A DNA stretch of 64,000 nt from SIG452 sp045541975 (GCA_045541975.1 JAZQKB010000037.1:1-64000), one strand, 5' to 3'; positions 1-8,782 are shown, counted from the stretch's first letter. Program-made: numbers and translations. Notes: generated by a model not told the origin, from the sequence alone.

Positions 1-28
1 GGGGAGGGTTCGAATCCTTCCCCCGCTG
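1..28 (+). tRNA. tRNA, 3' part only (isotype not determinable)
   Basis: The window opens inside a tRNA. A T-arm with TTCGAAT loop is visible at 9-15, flanked by a 5-bp stem (4-8 with 16-20). The 3' acceptor strand ccccgct follows at 21-27, with discriminator base G at 28. CCA is not encoded. A G discriminator fits serine or glutamine tRNAs, but the anticodon lies outside the window, so the isotype is open. Confidence 0.8.
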
Positions 29-30
29 CA

Positions 31-64
31 AGAGAGCGGGCCTTGCCTGAGGCAAGTCTCTTTT
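31..64 (+). terminator. hairpin after the tRNA
   Basis: CTTGCC-tga-GGCAAG forms a perfect 6-bp stem, and outer AGAGA/TCTCT can extend it. A short T run follows. It probably ends the tRNA transcript. Confidence 0.55.
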
Positions 65-133
65 CCAATGATTTTTTTAGTTTTTTATATTATTTAATAC
101 TATTTATAAACAGATGAAAGGAAGAACAAAAAG

Positions 134-1444
134 ATGAATATTTTATTATCTGTTTCTGTGGCTCTTCTGGTAGGTCTTTTGATGACCAGAGCATTTAAAC
201 CTTTAAAATTACCGTCCGTCACGGCATACTTAATTGCAGGGATTTTAATCGGTCCTTACTGCATCGGTCAGCTGGGAATTGACGGATTCGGATTTCCCAA
301 TCATGAAGCTGTGGAACTTTTGGGATTGGTTTCCAATGTAGCACTTGGTTTCATTGCTTTTTCCATTGGGAACGAATTTCGTGTCAGCGAATTAAAACAC
401 ACCGGTAAGCAAGCACTTGTTATTGGTGTGGTGCAGGCATTAGTTGCGGCTTTGTTGGTGGATGTGGCACTATATATCCTGCATCTGATGATGCCTGATA
501 AACTGTCTGTTGAGCAGGCAATTACTTTGGGTGCAATCGCAACAGCAACTGCTCCTGCGGCAACCCTGATGGTTGTGCGTCAGTATAAGGCAAAAGGACC
601 TTTGACCAATTTGCTTTTACCGATTGTTGCACTAGATGATGCTGTTGGCTTGATTATCTTTGCAGTATCGTTTGGAATTGCAAAAAGTATGATGGTTGGC
701 CAGCTTGATTTTATGGCAATTATTATTCAGCCTCTTTTAGAAATCATCCTTTCTTTAGGTTTGGGTGCACTGATGGGTTGGATTCTGACACAGATGGAAA
801 AAATGTTCAACTCCAACACCAACCGTCTGAATATGACCATTACTTTTGTATTTTTAACCGTTGCAATCTCTATGCTTGATTTCCATGTGGGACAGTTACA
901 TATTACCTTCTCTTCCTTACTGGTATGTATGATGATGGGTACCGTGTTCTGCAATATCTGTCCCTTATCTCACGATTTAATGGAAAAAACCGACAAGTGG
1001 ACCTCTCCGCTTTTTGCGCTCTTCTTTGTTATCAGCGGTGCAGAACTGGAGTTAGGTGTGTTTGCCGACTGGGCAATCGTGGTAATCGGCGTGGTATATA
1101 TTCTCTTCCGTTGCCTTGGTAAATACTTTGGTGCCTATATTAGCGCCAAAGGAACCAAATGTTCTCCCGCAATTCAGAAATACTTGGGAATCACCTTATT
1201 CCCGCAGGCAGGGGTTGCACTGGGGATGTGTGCAATTGTAGCAGCAGAACCTGCATTTGGTGCTGCTGGAAACTTAGTTCGGAATATTACACTGTTTGCA
1301 GTACTGATTTATGAATTATTCGGTCCCGTCATGACCAGAGAAGCACTTCGCCGTGCAGGTGACATTAAGCCTATGTCCGATGAAGTGAAGAACCGTCGTC
1401 AGCATAAATTAAACGCACGGGCGAATCAGATGAATGTGCAATAA
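134..1444 (+). CDS. CPA2-family cation:proton antiporter
   Basis: This 436-residue integral membrane protein looks like a Na+/H+ exchanger-domain (CPA2/KefB-like) antiporter. It consists almost entirely of hydrophobic segments, about 12, starting at residue 1 with no signal peptide. The N-terminal stretch PSVTAYLIAGILIGP and the region ending in APAATLMVVRQY, followed by a DDAVG motif near residue 168, are typical of the family, where paired acidic residues carry the ion. There is no C-terminal TrkA-N/RCK domain; the protein ends in a short basic tail. The expected role is Na+ or K+ export for proton entry at the cytoplasmic membrane. It is a single-gene unit: AGGAAG lies about 9 nt before the ATG and a strong terminator follows. 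The ion cannot be assigned. Confidence 0.85.
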   Translation: MNILLSVSVALLVGLLMTRAFKPLKLPSVTAYLIAGILIGPYCIGQLGIDGFGFPNHEAVELLGLVSNVALGFIAFSIGNEFRVSELKHTGKQALVIGVVQALVAALLVDVALYILHLMMPDKLSVEQAITLGAIATATAPAATLMVVRQYKAKGPLTNLLLPIVALDDAVGLIIFAVSFGIAKSMMVGQLDFMAIIIQPLLEIILSLGLGALMGWILTQMEKMFNSNTNRLNMTITFVFLTVAISMLDFHVGQLHITFSSLLVCMMMGTVFCNICPLSHDLMEKTDKWTSPLFALFFVISGAELELGVFADWAIVVIGVVYILFRCLGKYFGAYISAKGTKCSPAIQKYLGITLFPQAGVALGMCAIVAAEPAFGAAGNLVRNITLFAVLIYELFGPVMTREALRRAGDIKPMSDEVKNRRQHKLNARANQMNVQ

Positions 1445-1453
1445 AACTCATAA

Positions 1454-1481
1454 AAAAGGCAGATGTTTTCATCTGCCTTTT
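1454..1481 (+). terminator. intrinsic terminator
   Basis: A stem of about 12 bp (AAAAGGCAGATG, loop TTTT, CATCTGCCTTTT) lies 10 bases after the antiporter stop. Confidence 0.9.
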
Positions 1482-1519
1482 CTGCTTTCAAAAAAATTTA
1501 AAAACTTTGTTTTTATATC

Positions 1520-1548
1520 TTGCATTTATTAGGAAAGTATAGTATAAT
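1520..1548 (+). promoter_or_regulatory. sigma-A promoter of the DUF1846 gene
   Basis: TTGCAT (1520-1525) and TATAAT (1543-1548) are separated by exactly 17 bp, upstream of the gene starting at 1596. Confidence 0.75.
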
Positions 1549-1595
1549 TATAATGTTGTGTTTTGGATGAAAACACAGTTGGAAGGAGGTATCTT

Positions 1596-3065
1596 ATGAA
1601 CAGTAAAATCGGATTTGATAACGACAAGTATATCGAAATGCAATCCAAATTTATCGGAGAACGTGTGAAAAAATTTGGAGACAAGCTGTATTTGGAACTT
1701 GGCGGCAAACTGTTCGACGATCATCATGCCTCCAGAGTATTGCCCGGCTTTGAGCCTGACAGTAAAATCAAAATGCTCCTGCATTTGAGAGAAAAGCTGG
1801 AAATTGTGATTGCCATCAGTGCGATTGACATTGTGAAAAATAAGGTCAGAAGCGACTATAATATCACCTATGATTTAGATACCATCCGTTTGATTAAAGC
1901 ATTCCAGAATCTGGATCTTTTGGTTGGTAGTGTTGTGATTACCCAGTATAGCGGTCAGGAAGCTGTGGATATGTTTAAAAAACGGCTGGAAAATATGGGA
2001 ATCCGTGTATTTATGCATTATCCCATTCCCGGCTATCCATCCAACGTGGAATATATTGTAAGTGAGATGGGTTTTGGCAAAAACGAATTTATTGAAACCA
2101 CCCGTCCCATCGTTGTGGTAACTGCTCCCGGTCCCGGAAGCGGTAAAATGGCAACCTGTCTGTCACAGCTATACCACGAAAATAAGCGTGGCGTAAAGGC
2201 GGGGTATGCAAAATTTGAAACCTTTCCCGTGTGGAATCTCCCCTTAAAACATCACGTGAATTTGGCCTATGAAGCTGCCACGGTGGACTTAAATGACGTG
2301 AATATGATTGATCCCTTCCATTTGGAAGCATATGGAGAAACCACCGTAAACTATAATCGTGATATTGAAGTGTTCCCCGTATTAAACGCAATGTTTGAAA
2401 AGATTTTAGGGGAAAGTCCTTATAAATCGCCTACCGATATGGGAGTGAATATGGCAGGAAACTGCATCATTGATGATGACATTGTCTGTCAGGCATCCAA
2501 GGATGAAATCATTCGCCGATACTACCAGGTGTTAAAGGATAAAACCAACGGCAAAGTGGATGACGAAGTCGTTTATAAAATGCAGCTCATTATGAAGCAG
2601 GCAGAGGTAACTCCGGAAGACCGTAAAGTCGTGCAGGCAGCGAAGGATAAAGCGGAAGCTACCGGCTATCCCGCTTGTGCTATCGAACTTCCCAACGGCA
2701 AAATTGTTACAGGGAAAACATCGGCACTGCTTGGGGCATCCAGTGCGGCACTGCTAAACGCTTTAAAAGAAGTGCGTGGTCTCTCCGAAGAAATTCATGT
2801 GATTTCGCCTGATGTAATTGAACCGTTGCAAGGGTTAAAAACCAAGCATTTCGGTAGTAAAAACCCCCGTCTTCACACCGATGAAACCTTAATTGCACTT
2901 TCCATCTGTGCGGCAAACGATTCCATTGCTAAGGATATGTTGGACGGACTCAGTGCTTTAAAAGGCTCGGAAGCTCACTCCACTGTGCTGTTATCTCAGG
3001 TGGATGAAAATGTATTTAAAAAGCTGGGCATTCATCTGACCAGCGAAGCAGTTTATCATAAATAA
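1596..3065 (+). CDS. DUF1846 (UPF0371) family protein
   Basis: The protein has 489 residues and matches the DUF1846/UPF0371 family in length and sequence. Recognisable are the start NSKIGFDNDKYIEMQS, the glycine-rich APGPGSGKMATC near residue 185, and the following FETFPVWNLPLKHHVN. The glycine-rich segment resembles a phosphate-binding loop; the family's reaction is not established to my knowledge, so no function is claimed. An in-frame ATG exists at 1563, but 1596 is chosen because GGAAGGAGG sits just ahead of it and 1563 falls too close to the promoter. The gene is cytosolic and monocistronic or weakly linked to the next gene (47-nt gap). Confidence 0.85.
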   Translation: MNSKIGFDNDKYIEMQSKFIGERVKKFGDKLYLELGGKLFDDHHASRVLPGFEPDSKIKMLLHLREKLEIVIAISAIDIVKNKVRSDYNITYDLDTIRLIKAFQNLDLLVGSVVITQYSGQEAVDMFKKRLENMGIRVFMHYPIPGYPSNVEYIVSEMGFGKNEFIETTRPIVVVTAPGPGSGKMATCLSQLYHENKRGVKAGYAKFETFPVWNLPLKHHVNLAYEAATVDLNDVNMIDPFHLEAYGETTVNYNRDIEVFPVLNAMFEKILGESPYKSPTDMGVNMAGNCIIDDDIVCQASKDEIIRRYYQVLKDKTNGKVDDEVVYKMQLIMKQAEVTPEDRKVVQAAKDKAEATGYPACAIELPNGKIVTGKTSALLGASSAALLNALKEVRGLSEEIHVISPDVIEPLQGLKTKHFGSKNPRLHTDETLIALSICAANDSIAKDMLDGLSALKGSEAHSTVLLSQVDENVFKKLGIHLTSEAVYHK

Positions 3066-3112
3066 AATTTGACATCATTTATGCAGTTTTTTGCATAACA
3101 GGAGGACTTTAT

Positions 3113-3652
3113 ATGCCAATTACTTACATTCTTGCACAAACATTCGGTTTGTTACATGCTGCCTGCTGTCTCATTGGGCCGCATTTTAAGAAGAAATGGC
3201 AAATGCTTGTCAACTCTATGTTTTCAGTTTCTTTTGCGATTTTAAACTATTTGTTGCTCGGGAATGCATTATCGGGTGCCATTGTTAATTTTATCGCTTT
3301 GTTGCAATTATGTCTTTCTCTTTGGCATGTTCAAAAAGAGGTTAAGGTTACCATCTGGGAAAAAATGATTTTTCTCGTTGCCTTTGTTGGTGCAGGTATG
3401 ATGGGGTATAAGGGACCGATTTCCTTATTACCGATTGTCGGGGCTATTTTCTTCATGGTTGCTGCTTTTCAGCGGGACGAACAAAAAACCCGTATTTTGT
3501 ATCTGTTCAATACTGCTACCTGGTTCACCTATGATATTATTGTAGGTTCCACCGGTGCATTGGGGCAGTTTGCATCCTTTAGTATGTATGCCATTGCTCT
3601 GTACCGCTACAGCAAAAAAGGTCAGAAAAAGTTTGCCCAAAAAGTACAGTAA
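3113..3652 (+). CDS. YgjV-like inner-membrane protein
   Basis: A 179-residue membrane protein with about five or six hydrophobic segments separated by short basic loops, ending in a lysine-rich tail. The pattern (helix, KKKWQML loop, helix, then a late FNTATWFTYDIIVGS segment) resembles the Imp-YgjV inner-membrane family, whose function is unknown. AACAGGAGG lies about 9 nt before the ATG. The gene follows the DUF1846 gene after 47 nt with no terminator between them, so read-through is possible, though nothing else ties them functionally. It ends at a bidirectional terminator shared with the convergent HTH gene. Confidence 0.75.
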   Translation: MPITYILAQTFGLLHAACCLIGPHFKKKWQMLVNSMFSVSFAILNYLLLGNALSGAIVNFIALLQLCLSLWHVQKEVKVTIWEKMIFLVAFVGAGMMGYKGPISLLPIVGAIFFMVAAFQRDEQKTRILYLFNTATWFTYDIIVGSTGALGQFASFSMYAIALYRYSKKGQKKFAQKVQ

Positions 3653-3675
3653 TCAAAAGATACCAAAAGATACCA

Positions 3676-3710
3676 AAAAACCCTCGCAGATTGCTTCTGT
3701 GAGGGTTTTT
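3676..3710. terminator. bidirectional terminator
   Basis: A-run, CCCTCgCAGA, short loop, TCTGtGAGGG, T-run. It sits between two convergent genes and can serve both strands. Confidence 0.85.
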
Positions 3711-3721
3711 GTAATTTTGGA

Positions 3722-4144
3722 TTATCCGTTGATGGTTGGCAGATTGTTTTCATATAACAGGTCATCAGTTTTGAAAACATTCAGTCCGTTGGTGATGCTG
3801 AAAATGATCACGCTGTCCCGTTTTTCTCTGGCATCAAGAATTGCAAATTTTGAAATCCGAAGCAACAGCTGGGTTTCTTCTATGGATAGTTCCATTCCAA
3901 ATGCAATTGCAATCAGCACATCACGGGAGGGGGTGCGTTCTCCACGAAAAATTTTATATGCATATTCTCCAACACCTGAATTTTTTGCAACTTGGGACAC
4001 CGACATTTTTCTAAGTTCCAGAATGCTATTTAAAAAGCTTTCGGTCGTTTCTTTTAAAAACTGATGTTCATGAGCTTTGAAAAAAGAATCTATATCGGAT
4101 ATGTTTTGTAATTCCAGAAATAATTCTTCTGTAAAAGTTTGCAT
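3722..4144 (-). CDS. XRE-like HTH regulator of cassette copy 1
   Basis: A 140-residue protein with a lambda-repressor-type HTH at about residues 48-75 (MSVSQVAKNSGVGEYAYKIF, then RGERTPSRDVLIAIAFGM). The helical C-terminal part (ETQLLLRISKFAILDAREKRDS) is likely an oligomerisation or sensing region. The start is ATG 4144, not the upstream TTG 4150: AGGAGG at 4152-4157 is 7 nt from the ATG and only 1 nt from the TTG. It is divergent from the kinase gene at 4217, and the two promoters overlap, so its product probably controls both. A close paralogue with identical arrangement lies at 33561-33977. Ligand unknown. Confidence 0.85.
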   Translation of the reverse strand: MQTFTEELFLELQNISDIDSFFKAHEHQFLKETTESFLNSILELRKMSVSQVAKNSGVGEYAYKIFRGERTPSRDVLIAIAFGMELSIEETQLLLRISKFAILDAREKRDSVIIFSITNGLNVFKTDDLLYENNLPTING

Positions 4145-4202
4145 TGACAAGCCTCCTGAGATTGATTATAATAATTATACTACATCAGTTGGAAATTTGC
4201 AA
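4144..4202. promoter_or_regulatory. overlapping divergent promoters (HTH / kinase), copy 1
   Basis: Rightward: TTGACA 4144-4149, 17 bp, TATAAT 4167-4172 (fully consensus). Leftward: TTGCAA 4202-4197, 17 bp, TATAAT 4179-4174. The two -10 boxes are almost adjacent and form the palindrome TATAATAATTATA, so two polymerases cannot bind together. The rightward -35 overlaps the HTH start codon. The same layout occurs at 33977-34035. Confidence 0.85.
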
Positions 4203-4216
4203 GGAGTTGTTTGAAA

Positions 4217-5755
4217 GTGATTGATATTTCCGCTCTTCGTGAGCTGAAAACGCTAAAACAAAATGACCGCCAGACAGTCATTTTAACGGAAGATTCCCGG
4301 GGAACAAAATATATTAAGCGAGTGCTTTCGGGGGATAAAAGAGAGGTTTACAAATTTCTCAAAAAAATCAGCAACTCCCATATTCCAAAGGTTTATGAGG
4401 TTGTGTTTGATTCGGATACAGTTATTTTGGAGGAATATGTTGCAGGGGTTCCTCTTAGCAGTTTTTTGGCAGAGGGCAGAAAACTGAATCAAAAGCAGCT
4501 CACATATATTTGTCAGCAAATCCTATACGCCCTGGAAGTGTTGCACGGTTGGAATATTATTCATAAGGATATTAAACCGGATAACATTTTGATTGACGAT
4601 TCCTACCATGTGTGGCTGACTGACTATGACATTGCGCGGATTTACCGGAAAGAAATCCGTCGTGATACCGAGGTGATGGGGACATTCGGTTATGCTCCCA
4701 TTGAGCAGTACGGAATGCTTCCCACTGATTTCAAAACTGATGTTTACGCCTTTGGTGTTACACTGCAAATGATGCTGGAGTCGGTGCATTACAGAGGTTA
4801 TTTGCAGAAAATTGCGGAAAAATGCAAAAAAGTGGATCCCTCTGAACGGTATCACAGCGTGCAGGCTATAAAGAGGGCAATGACACGGCGTCGCCTTCGG
4901 TATCCGCTTTTGTTTATGGCATTGGTTGCGATAGCGGCAGTGCTTTTTGGTATCTTTTGTAATTTTTGTTATTCCAAACCACAAAGTCAACCGGCGGAGA
5001 CAAACAGTGCCGTTTTATCAGAGCAACCGATGCCGTCTGTTGCACCCACATTGCAGCCTTCTGCAGAACCGGAAAAAACTCCGAACAGCAAAACTCAGGG
5101 TTTACCCGCAACAAGCGAACCGCAATCAACAGAAAACGAATCTTTTGAAGGCACATTTTCCGACTTTGCCGTTGGTAATAACGAGGCCTTGTATCAGGAA
5201 ATGCCTGATTATTCCCAGGTGTGCATTTTCGGGATGCAAACTCCGTGGGAACATTTGATTTTCACAGACGATATGACGAAAACAGGAAGATTGAAGCTGG
5301 GTAAAATTAACACTGTGATTGATGCGGAATTCACATTGCAGGACGGTGAGCTGTCAGTTCATCTGACCGACCCGAACGGCAAAACATTTCAGAAGCAGTT
5401 TCAGTATTACGGACAGTATTCCTACACGCCCAATTATACCGATCATCTGAGAAACAATGCAGATATCATTTGTTACGATTTCAACGGAGACGGTGCTACG
5501 GAGCTTTTAATCGGATTAAATGAGTGTTCCATGGGCGCAGTGGGTGAGCAGTTTTACTGTTATGCCAACTACAGCATCGCCTGGTGCGTTTTATATGATG
5601 AACACACTGGCTTTCAGTTGTGTAACGGTGATATGTTTGCCAAGCGGGATTCCTTCTTTGTGAACGAAGTAATCCGTAAGTTCAATGTCCATTGGGAGGA
5701 TTTTTCCGAAGTTACCGGATATCTTCTGGAAGGTGACACCGTGATTCCCGATTAA
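4217..5755 (+). CDS. membrane-anchored Ser/Thr protein-kinase-like protein, copy 1
   Basis: A 512-residue Hanks-type kinase homologue. Residues about 1-225 form the kinase fold: lysine in KYIKRVL, catalytic loop HKDIKPDN (about 117-124), DYD in place of DFG (about 136-138), APIEQ for the APE motif, and DVYAFGVTL. The catalytic residues look intact, so activity is plausible. One TM helix (about 229-252) leads to a Pro/Ser/Thr-rich linker and an outer domain with a calcium-loop-like DFNGDGATELLIG motif. It probably senses outside and signals inside. GTG 4217 is chosen because the AAGGAG spacing (10 nt) matches the paralogue's ATG; TTG 4211 is only 4 nt away. Paralogue: 34050-35480. Confidence 0.85.
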   Translation: MIDISALRELKTLKQNDRQTVILTEDSRGTKYIKRVLSGDKREVYKFLKKISNSHIPKVYEVVFDSDTVILEEYVAGVPLSSFLAEGRKLNQKQLTYICQQILYALEVLHGWNIIHKDIKPDNILIDDSYHVWLTDYDIARIYRKEIRRDTEVMGTFGYAPIEQYGMLPTDFKTDVYAFGVTLQMMLESVHYRGYLQKIAEKCKKVDPSERYHSVQAIKRAMTRRRLRYPLLFMALVAIAAVLFGIFCNFCYSKPQSQPAETNSAVLSEQPMPSVAPTLQPSAEPEKTPNSKTQGLPATSEPQSTENESFEGTFSDFAVGNNEALYQEMPDYSQVCIFGMQTPWEHLIFTDDMTKTGRLKLGKINTVIDAEFTLQDGELSVHLTDPNGKTFQKQFQYYGQYSYTPNYTDHLRNNADIICYDFNGDGATELLIGLNECSMGAVGEQFYCYANYSIAWCVLYDEHTGFQLCNGDMFAKRDSFFVNEVIRKFNVHWEDFSEVTGYLLEGDTVIPD

Positions 5756-5775
5756 AAATTGGACAAAAAGTCCAG

Positions 5776-5822
5776 GACTTTCTATGTTATTTTTTTTATA
5801 ATGACATAGAAAGTCTTTTTTT
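5776..5822 (+). terminator. terminator after kinase copy 1
   Basis: GACTTTCTATGT and ACATAGAAAGTC form a 12-bp stem followed by seven T. A near-identical hairpin follows the second kinase (35504-35550), which marks the end of the shared front end. Confidence 0.9.
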
Positions 5823-5882
5823 GTTGCAATAAAGGGAGGAATCAATGCAGAGAAAACGATTCGCAAAAAAAAGAAACAGACC

Positions 5883-6071
5883 TTACTTGCCTGCTTCTTT
5901 TTCATCGGATATTGTTTGTAAGTGTTCCAGTGCAAATTCACAGCATTGCACTACTAATTGATTAAAGGAAATGCCTCGTTCGCTGGCGAGTTTTCCGAGA
6001 GTTTCAATTAATGTATCCGGCATGCGGATGGTTCGGTTTAGACTGGTAGATTTCTTAATGACGAATTTCAT
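5883..6071 (-). CDS. ribbon-helix-helix regulator, copy 1
   Basis: A 62-residue Arc/MetJ-type RHH protein. The beta strand is SLNRTIRMPDTLIETLG, followed by helices SERGISFNQLVVQCCEFALEHLQ. Such proteins bind DNA as dimers and are often autoregulators. GAGGAGG lies 8 nt ahead of the ATG. It is divergent from the zinc-ribbon gene at 6235 and is 164 bp from it, so it is well placed to control that promoter. The copy at 36456-36644 is almost identical in sequence, far more so than the kinases. No toxin partner is adjacent, so a simple toxin-antitoxin role is not supported. Confidence 0.85.
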   Translation of the reverse strand: MKFVIKKSTSLNRTIRMPDTLIETLGKLASERGISFNQLVVQCCEFALEHLQTISDEKEAGK

Positions 6072-6161
6072 TTTATAATCCTCCTCTACTATACTATTTT
6101 AACCGATTTTGCAAATGAAAGATATAGTCAAAAAATAATCAAAAAATAATTCAAAAAACAG

Positions 6162-6190
6162 TTGCAATTTTCAACAAAATATGATAAAAT
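6162..6190 (+). promoter_or_regulatory. promoter of zinc-ribbon operon, copy 1
   Basis: TTGCAA 6162-6167, 17 bp, TAAAAT 6185-6190. The corresponding site in copy 2 is TTGCAA/TATAAT at 36736-36764. The intergenic motif TTTTAACCGATTTT next to the RHH gene is also conserved in both copies. Confidence 0.7.
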
Positions 6191-6234
6191 CAAACAATCA
6201 GCTGTTGATAACATCAAAAAGGAGAAATGAAAAT

Positions 6235-6687
6235 ATGAAGTATTGCACGAAATGTGGCAGTGAGATGCAAGATACGGCAACATTTTGTCCAAAATGCGGA
6301 GATCGTGTTCATTCTGAAGGTTCGACTTCTCATAATAATTTGCTTTCTCAGTTATCGGAGCGAGTCAAAATAAACGGTATTCTTTGGCTCATCATCGGGA
6401 TTATCCAAATTGTTTTAGGAATGGAATACGGATGGGAGCTTATGTTGGTGGGAGGATTAAACATTGCTTCTTCCATTCAGGATATCAACTACAGCAAAAC
6501 CGTGCTGACATCACCCCAGGGAATTGTGGAGCGGTTTCAATCATTGACAGGCCCTATAGTTGTTCTTGTGTATAACTTGATTTTCGGTGGTGTCATCGGG
6601 GTAGCCGGCTCTGTTTATTATCTTGTTGGTGTGAGAGATTTTGTGTTATCCAACGAAAAAATATTTGCAAAATATAATGAAAACTAA
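6235..6687 (+). CDS. zinc-ribbon membrane protein
   Basis: 150 residues. The N-terminus is a double-CxxC zinc ribbon (YCTKCGSEM...FCPKCGDR, about residues 2-22). After a polar linker come two hydrophobic stretches (about 49-80) and a third (about 113-140), so the ribbon is cytosolic and the rest sits in the membrane. ATG 6235 is preferred over the in-frame ATG 6181, which lies inside the promoter; AAGGAGA precedes 6235. It is the first gene of an operon with the lipoprotein at 6699 (11-nt gap) and the zinc-ribbon protein at 7310. Function unknown; the architecture is common in clostridial envelope-stress loci. Confidence 0.7.
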   Translation: MKYCTKCGSEMQDTATFCPKCGDRVHSEGSTSHNNLLSQLSERVKINGILWLIIGIIQIVLGMEYGWELMLVGGLNIASSIQDINYSKTVLTSPQGIVERFQSLTGPIVVLVYNLIFGGVIGVAGSVYYLVGVRDFVLSNEKIFAKYNEN

Positions 6688-6698
6688 GGAGTAAAAAA

Positions 6699-7250
6699 AT
6701 GAAAAAAATTGGTAGTTTGTTTCTCGTTGCAGTTTTGGTATTGACTATGCTGTGTTCTTGCAATACGGTTCAACCAAACCAGGAGCCTATTGAAAAAACA
6801 TTGGGGGTATCCGTATCAGATATTAAGAATCTTATGTATTTTGAAGATATTGATTTTAAAACGAAAGTTTCCAATAGTCAATCTACGGTGTGTTCCGGAA
6901 TTTTCAATAAACACGGTAACAATATTGAGATTGATCTTCATTATGAAAATAGTACCCAGGAGGTTTTCCGAATTGTTATGTGGGGTGATCCCGGGGACAG
7001 AGATAATGTACAGGCTTATGTGAACGGTCTGGCAGATATATACATAGATTATGTAGTGTTATTGAACTCGTTATTATCCGTTTTAGATACAAGTGTTTCA
7101 GATGCGGAAAAAGAACAGATATACGATATGTTAGCACCTTTAGATGAAGAACATCAGATGCAGAATTCCGGTAGTTTTGTTCTGAATGACATTGAATACC
7201 AAAAGGGAATTGCTGGTGAATATGGATTTGAGATTCAACCGGCCAAGTAA
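6699..7250 (+). CDS. putative lipoprotein
   Basis: 183 residues. The signal peptide ends in the lipobox LCSC, giving a lipid-anchored cysteine at about residue 20. The mature part is acidic with no recognised domain; an RIVMWGDPGDRDNVQAYVNG segment lies near residue 90. It lies between two zinc-ribbon membrane protein genes and 11 nt after the first, so it is probably part of the same envelope complex. The mobile copy of the cassette also has a lipoprotein at the matching place (38484-38903), but the sequences are not obviously related apart from the lipobox. Confidence 0.7.
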   Translation: MKKIGSLFLVAVLVLTMLCSCNTVQPNQEPIEKTLGVSVSDIKNLMYFEDIDFKTKVSNSQSTVCSGIFNKHGNNIEIDLHYENSTQEVFRIVMWGDPGDRDNVQAYVNGLADIYIDYVVLLNSLLSVLDTSVSDAEKEQIYDMLAPLDEEHQMQNSGSFVLNDIEYQKGIAGEYGFEIQPAK

Positions 7251-7309
7251 GTACTGTGAATAAAGAATAATGTGGGAACAAAAAAACCTTTTTAAAGGAG
7301 GAATTTACC

Positions 7310-7768
7310 ATGGCATTTTGCTCAAAATGCGGTAAACAGTTACAGGACACAGATCAGTTTTGCCAAAATTGCGGCGCACCAATCGGTAAGGCTACCCCTA
7401 AAACGGTTATCTTGCCTGCATATCGTATGGCTTTTAGTGCTTTGATAATGTTTATCAGCGGGTTTATCGGAACTTATGGCTATGAACACCGTTGGAATGG
7501 AGCTGCTAAATCGATCATGCCCTATGCAAAGCGAAGGGCGGTGGAATCTTCACAAAGTTTGATGGAAACTGTTACTGTTTTGTCATTTATTCTGGGAATC
7601 CTTCTGTTGGTGTTAGGAATTGTGCTTTTGTCTCATCCGAAGAAGAAACAGATCGAAACTTCCGAAATTGTACGCTATCTCACTAAGTTTGCTCCCATTG
7701 TTTCCATCATCTTCTGTATCATAGAGATTTATATTGTATTTTTCACGGAAACTTGTTATTTGGGGTAA
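7310..7768 (+). CDS. zinc-ribbon membrane protein
   Basis: 152 residues. The zinc ribbon FCSKCGKQL...FCQNCGAPIG occupies residues 3-25, followed by three hydrophobic segments (about 40-58, 88-108, 126-148). AAAGGAGG is placed well before the ATG. It resembles the 6235-6687 product in design but not in sequence outside the ribbon. It is the last gene of the chromosomal cassette and is followed by a terminator. Function unknown. Confidence 0.7.
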   Translation: MAFCSKCGKQLQDTDQFCQNCGAPIGKATPKTVILPAYRMAFSALIMFISGFIGTYGYEHRWNGAAKSIMPYAKRRAVESSQSLMETVTVLSFILGILLLVLGIVLLSHPKKKQIETSEIVRYLTKFAPIVSIIFCIIEIYIVFFTETCYLG

Positions 7769-7799
7769 TGGAACCGGCAGAGCAACAAATTTTTATAAG

Positions 7800-7834
7800 A
7801 AAAGCGACTGAACTTATGCTCAGTCGCTTTTTTC
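7800..7834. terminator. bidirectional terminator
   Basis: AAAAGCGACTGA, 8-nt loop, TCAGTCGCTTTTTT. It lies between convergent genes. The stem sequence recurs in the terminator at 23427-23464. Confidence 0.85.
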
Positions 7835-7855
7835 TTTTTGTTGTTTGCATCACTC

Positions 7856-8689
7856 TTACGGTTTTTCGGTTGTCAGTGATTTTTTGTATTTTAGGGGAGT
7901 CACATCAAACTTCTTTTTAAAAATGGTGATAAAGTGGGAATAGTCATCAAATCCGCTTTCAAAGCAAGCATCCGTCACCGAAACATTCTGGCGGAGCAGT
8001 AAGCAGGCGTTCTGCAGTTTTTTATCCTCCAGATACCGCTTCGGCGTCATAGACAGGTATTTTTTAAAATGCCGTTCCAATGTGGAAATACTGATATAAA
8101 ATTTTTCAGAAACCTCATTAATAGTGTGAATGGATGCAAAGTTTTTATTGATGTAATCTAAAATATCCTTTAAATTTTTTGGCAGGGAAACATTGTGGTT
8201 GGAAACTTTGTACTTTTCCATTCCTTCTTCAATATAAGCAAGAATTTTAAAGAAAATTGCCATGGATGAAAGTTTGTTTTCCGAATTGTTTTCTACCAAT
8301 TTTTCGCAATTGGCCAAAAATTTTTGTCTGGTTTCTTCCGATAGCCGGATATGGTTTCTGTGCCCGGATTTTTTTTCGGTTAAAAACTTGAAAAGCTCCG
8401 GATTTTCATCTACCGAAAAGATAATCCAGAAGTGAAGATGATCGCTGTCATCGTGATACACACAGTGATGGTATTCATAAGGTTTTGTGAGAATGATATC
8501 CCCCGGCTGAACGGAATAAATATTTTTTTCAATTACAAAGGAAACATTCCCGGTCAGATTGACATAAATTTCACAGTATTCGTGAATATGGGGGGTGGTT
8601 TTTCGTTCTGCATTGGACATGGTAACGTTGATTTTGGAAACATTCACAAAAAACGGATGGACGGGTTCCATAATAAAATTATGATTCAT
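7856..8689 (-). CDS. AraC-family regulator with cupin sensor
   Basis: 277 residues. The N-terminal cupin-like sensor (about 25-110; HIHEYCEIYVNLTG, QPGDIILTKPYEYHH) is followed by a C-terminal AraC double HTH (about 175-270; TINEVSEKFYISISTLERHF and a second HTH with ACFESGFDDYSHFI). The family senses sugars or sugar acids and usually activates an adjacent operon. It is divergent from the sugar operon starting at 8888 and is the natural candidate regulator. AAAGGAAGTG precedes the ATG. Confidence 0.9.
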   Translation of the reverse strand: MNHNFIMEPVHPFFVNVSKINVTMSNAERKTTPHIHEYCEIYVNLTGNVSFVIEKNIYSVQPGDIILTKPYEYHHCVYHDDSDHLHFWIIFSVDENPELFKFLTEKKSGHRNHIRLSEETRQKFLANCEKLVENNSENKLSSMAIFFKILAYIEEGMEKYKVSNHNVSLPKNLKDILDYINKNFASIHTINEVSEKFYISISTLERHFKKYLSMTPKRYLEDKKLQNACLLLRQNVSVTDACFESGFDDYSHFITIFKKKFDVTPLKYKKSLTTEKP

Positions 8690-8782
8690 CTATGTTTCAC
8701 TTCCTTTCTTCGGGAGATTTCTTTCTCTTTTTGACGATTATATCATGTTTTTTGCCTAATAGTCAAGCAAAACCTTAAAAAA

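Noticed and set aside
5844..5960. 38-codon plus-strand ORF with GGAGG before RHH copy 1
   Set aside because: It is antisense to the RHH gene and not conserved in the second cassette; possibly a trace of a lost WG-repeat gene, but unsupported.
5883..6687. Toxin-antitoxin pair formed by the RHH protein
   Set aside because: The neighbour is a zinc-ribbon membrane protein on the other strand, with no toxin fold; an autoregulator role fits better.
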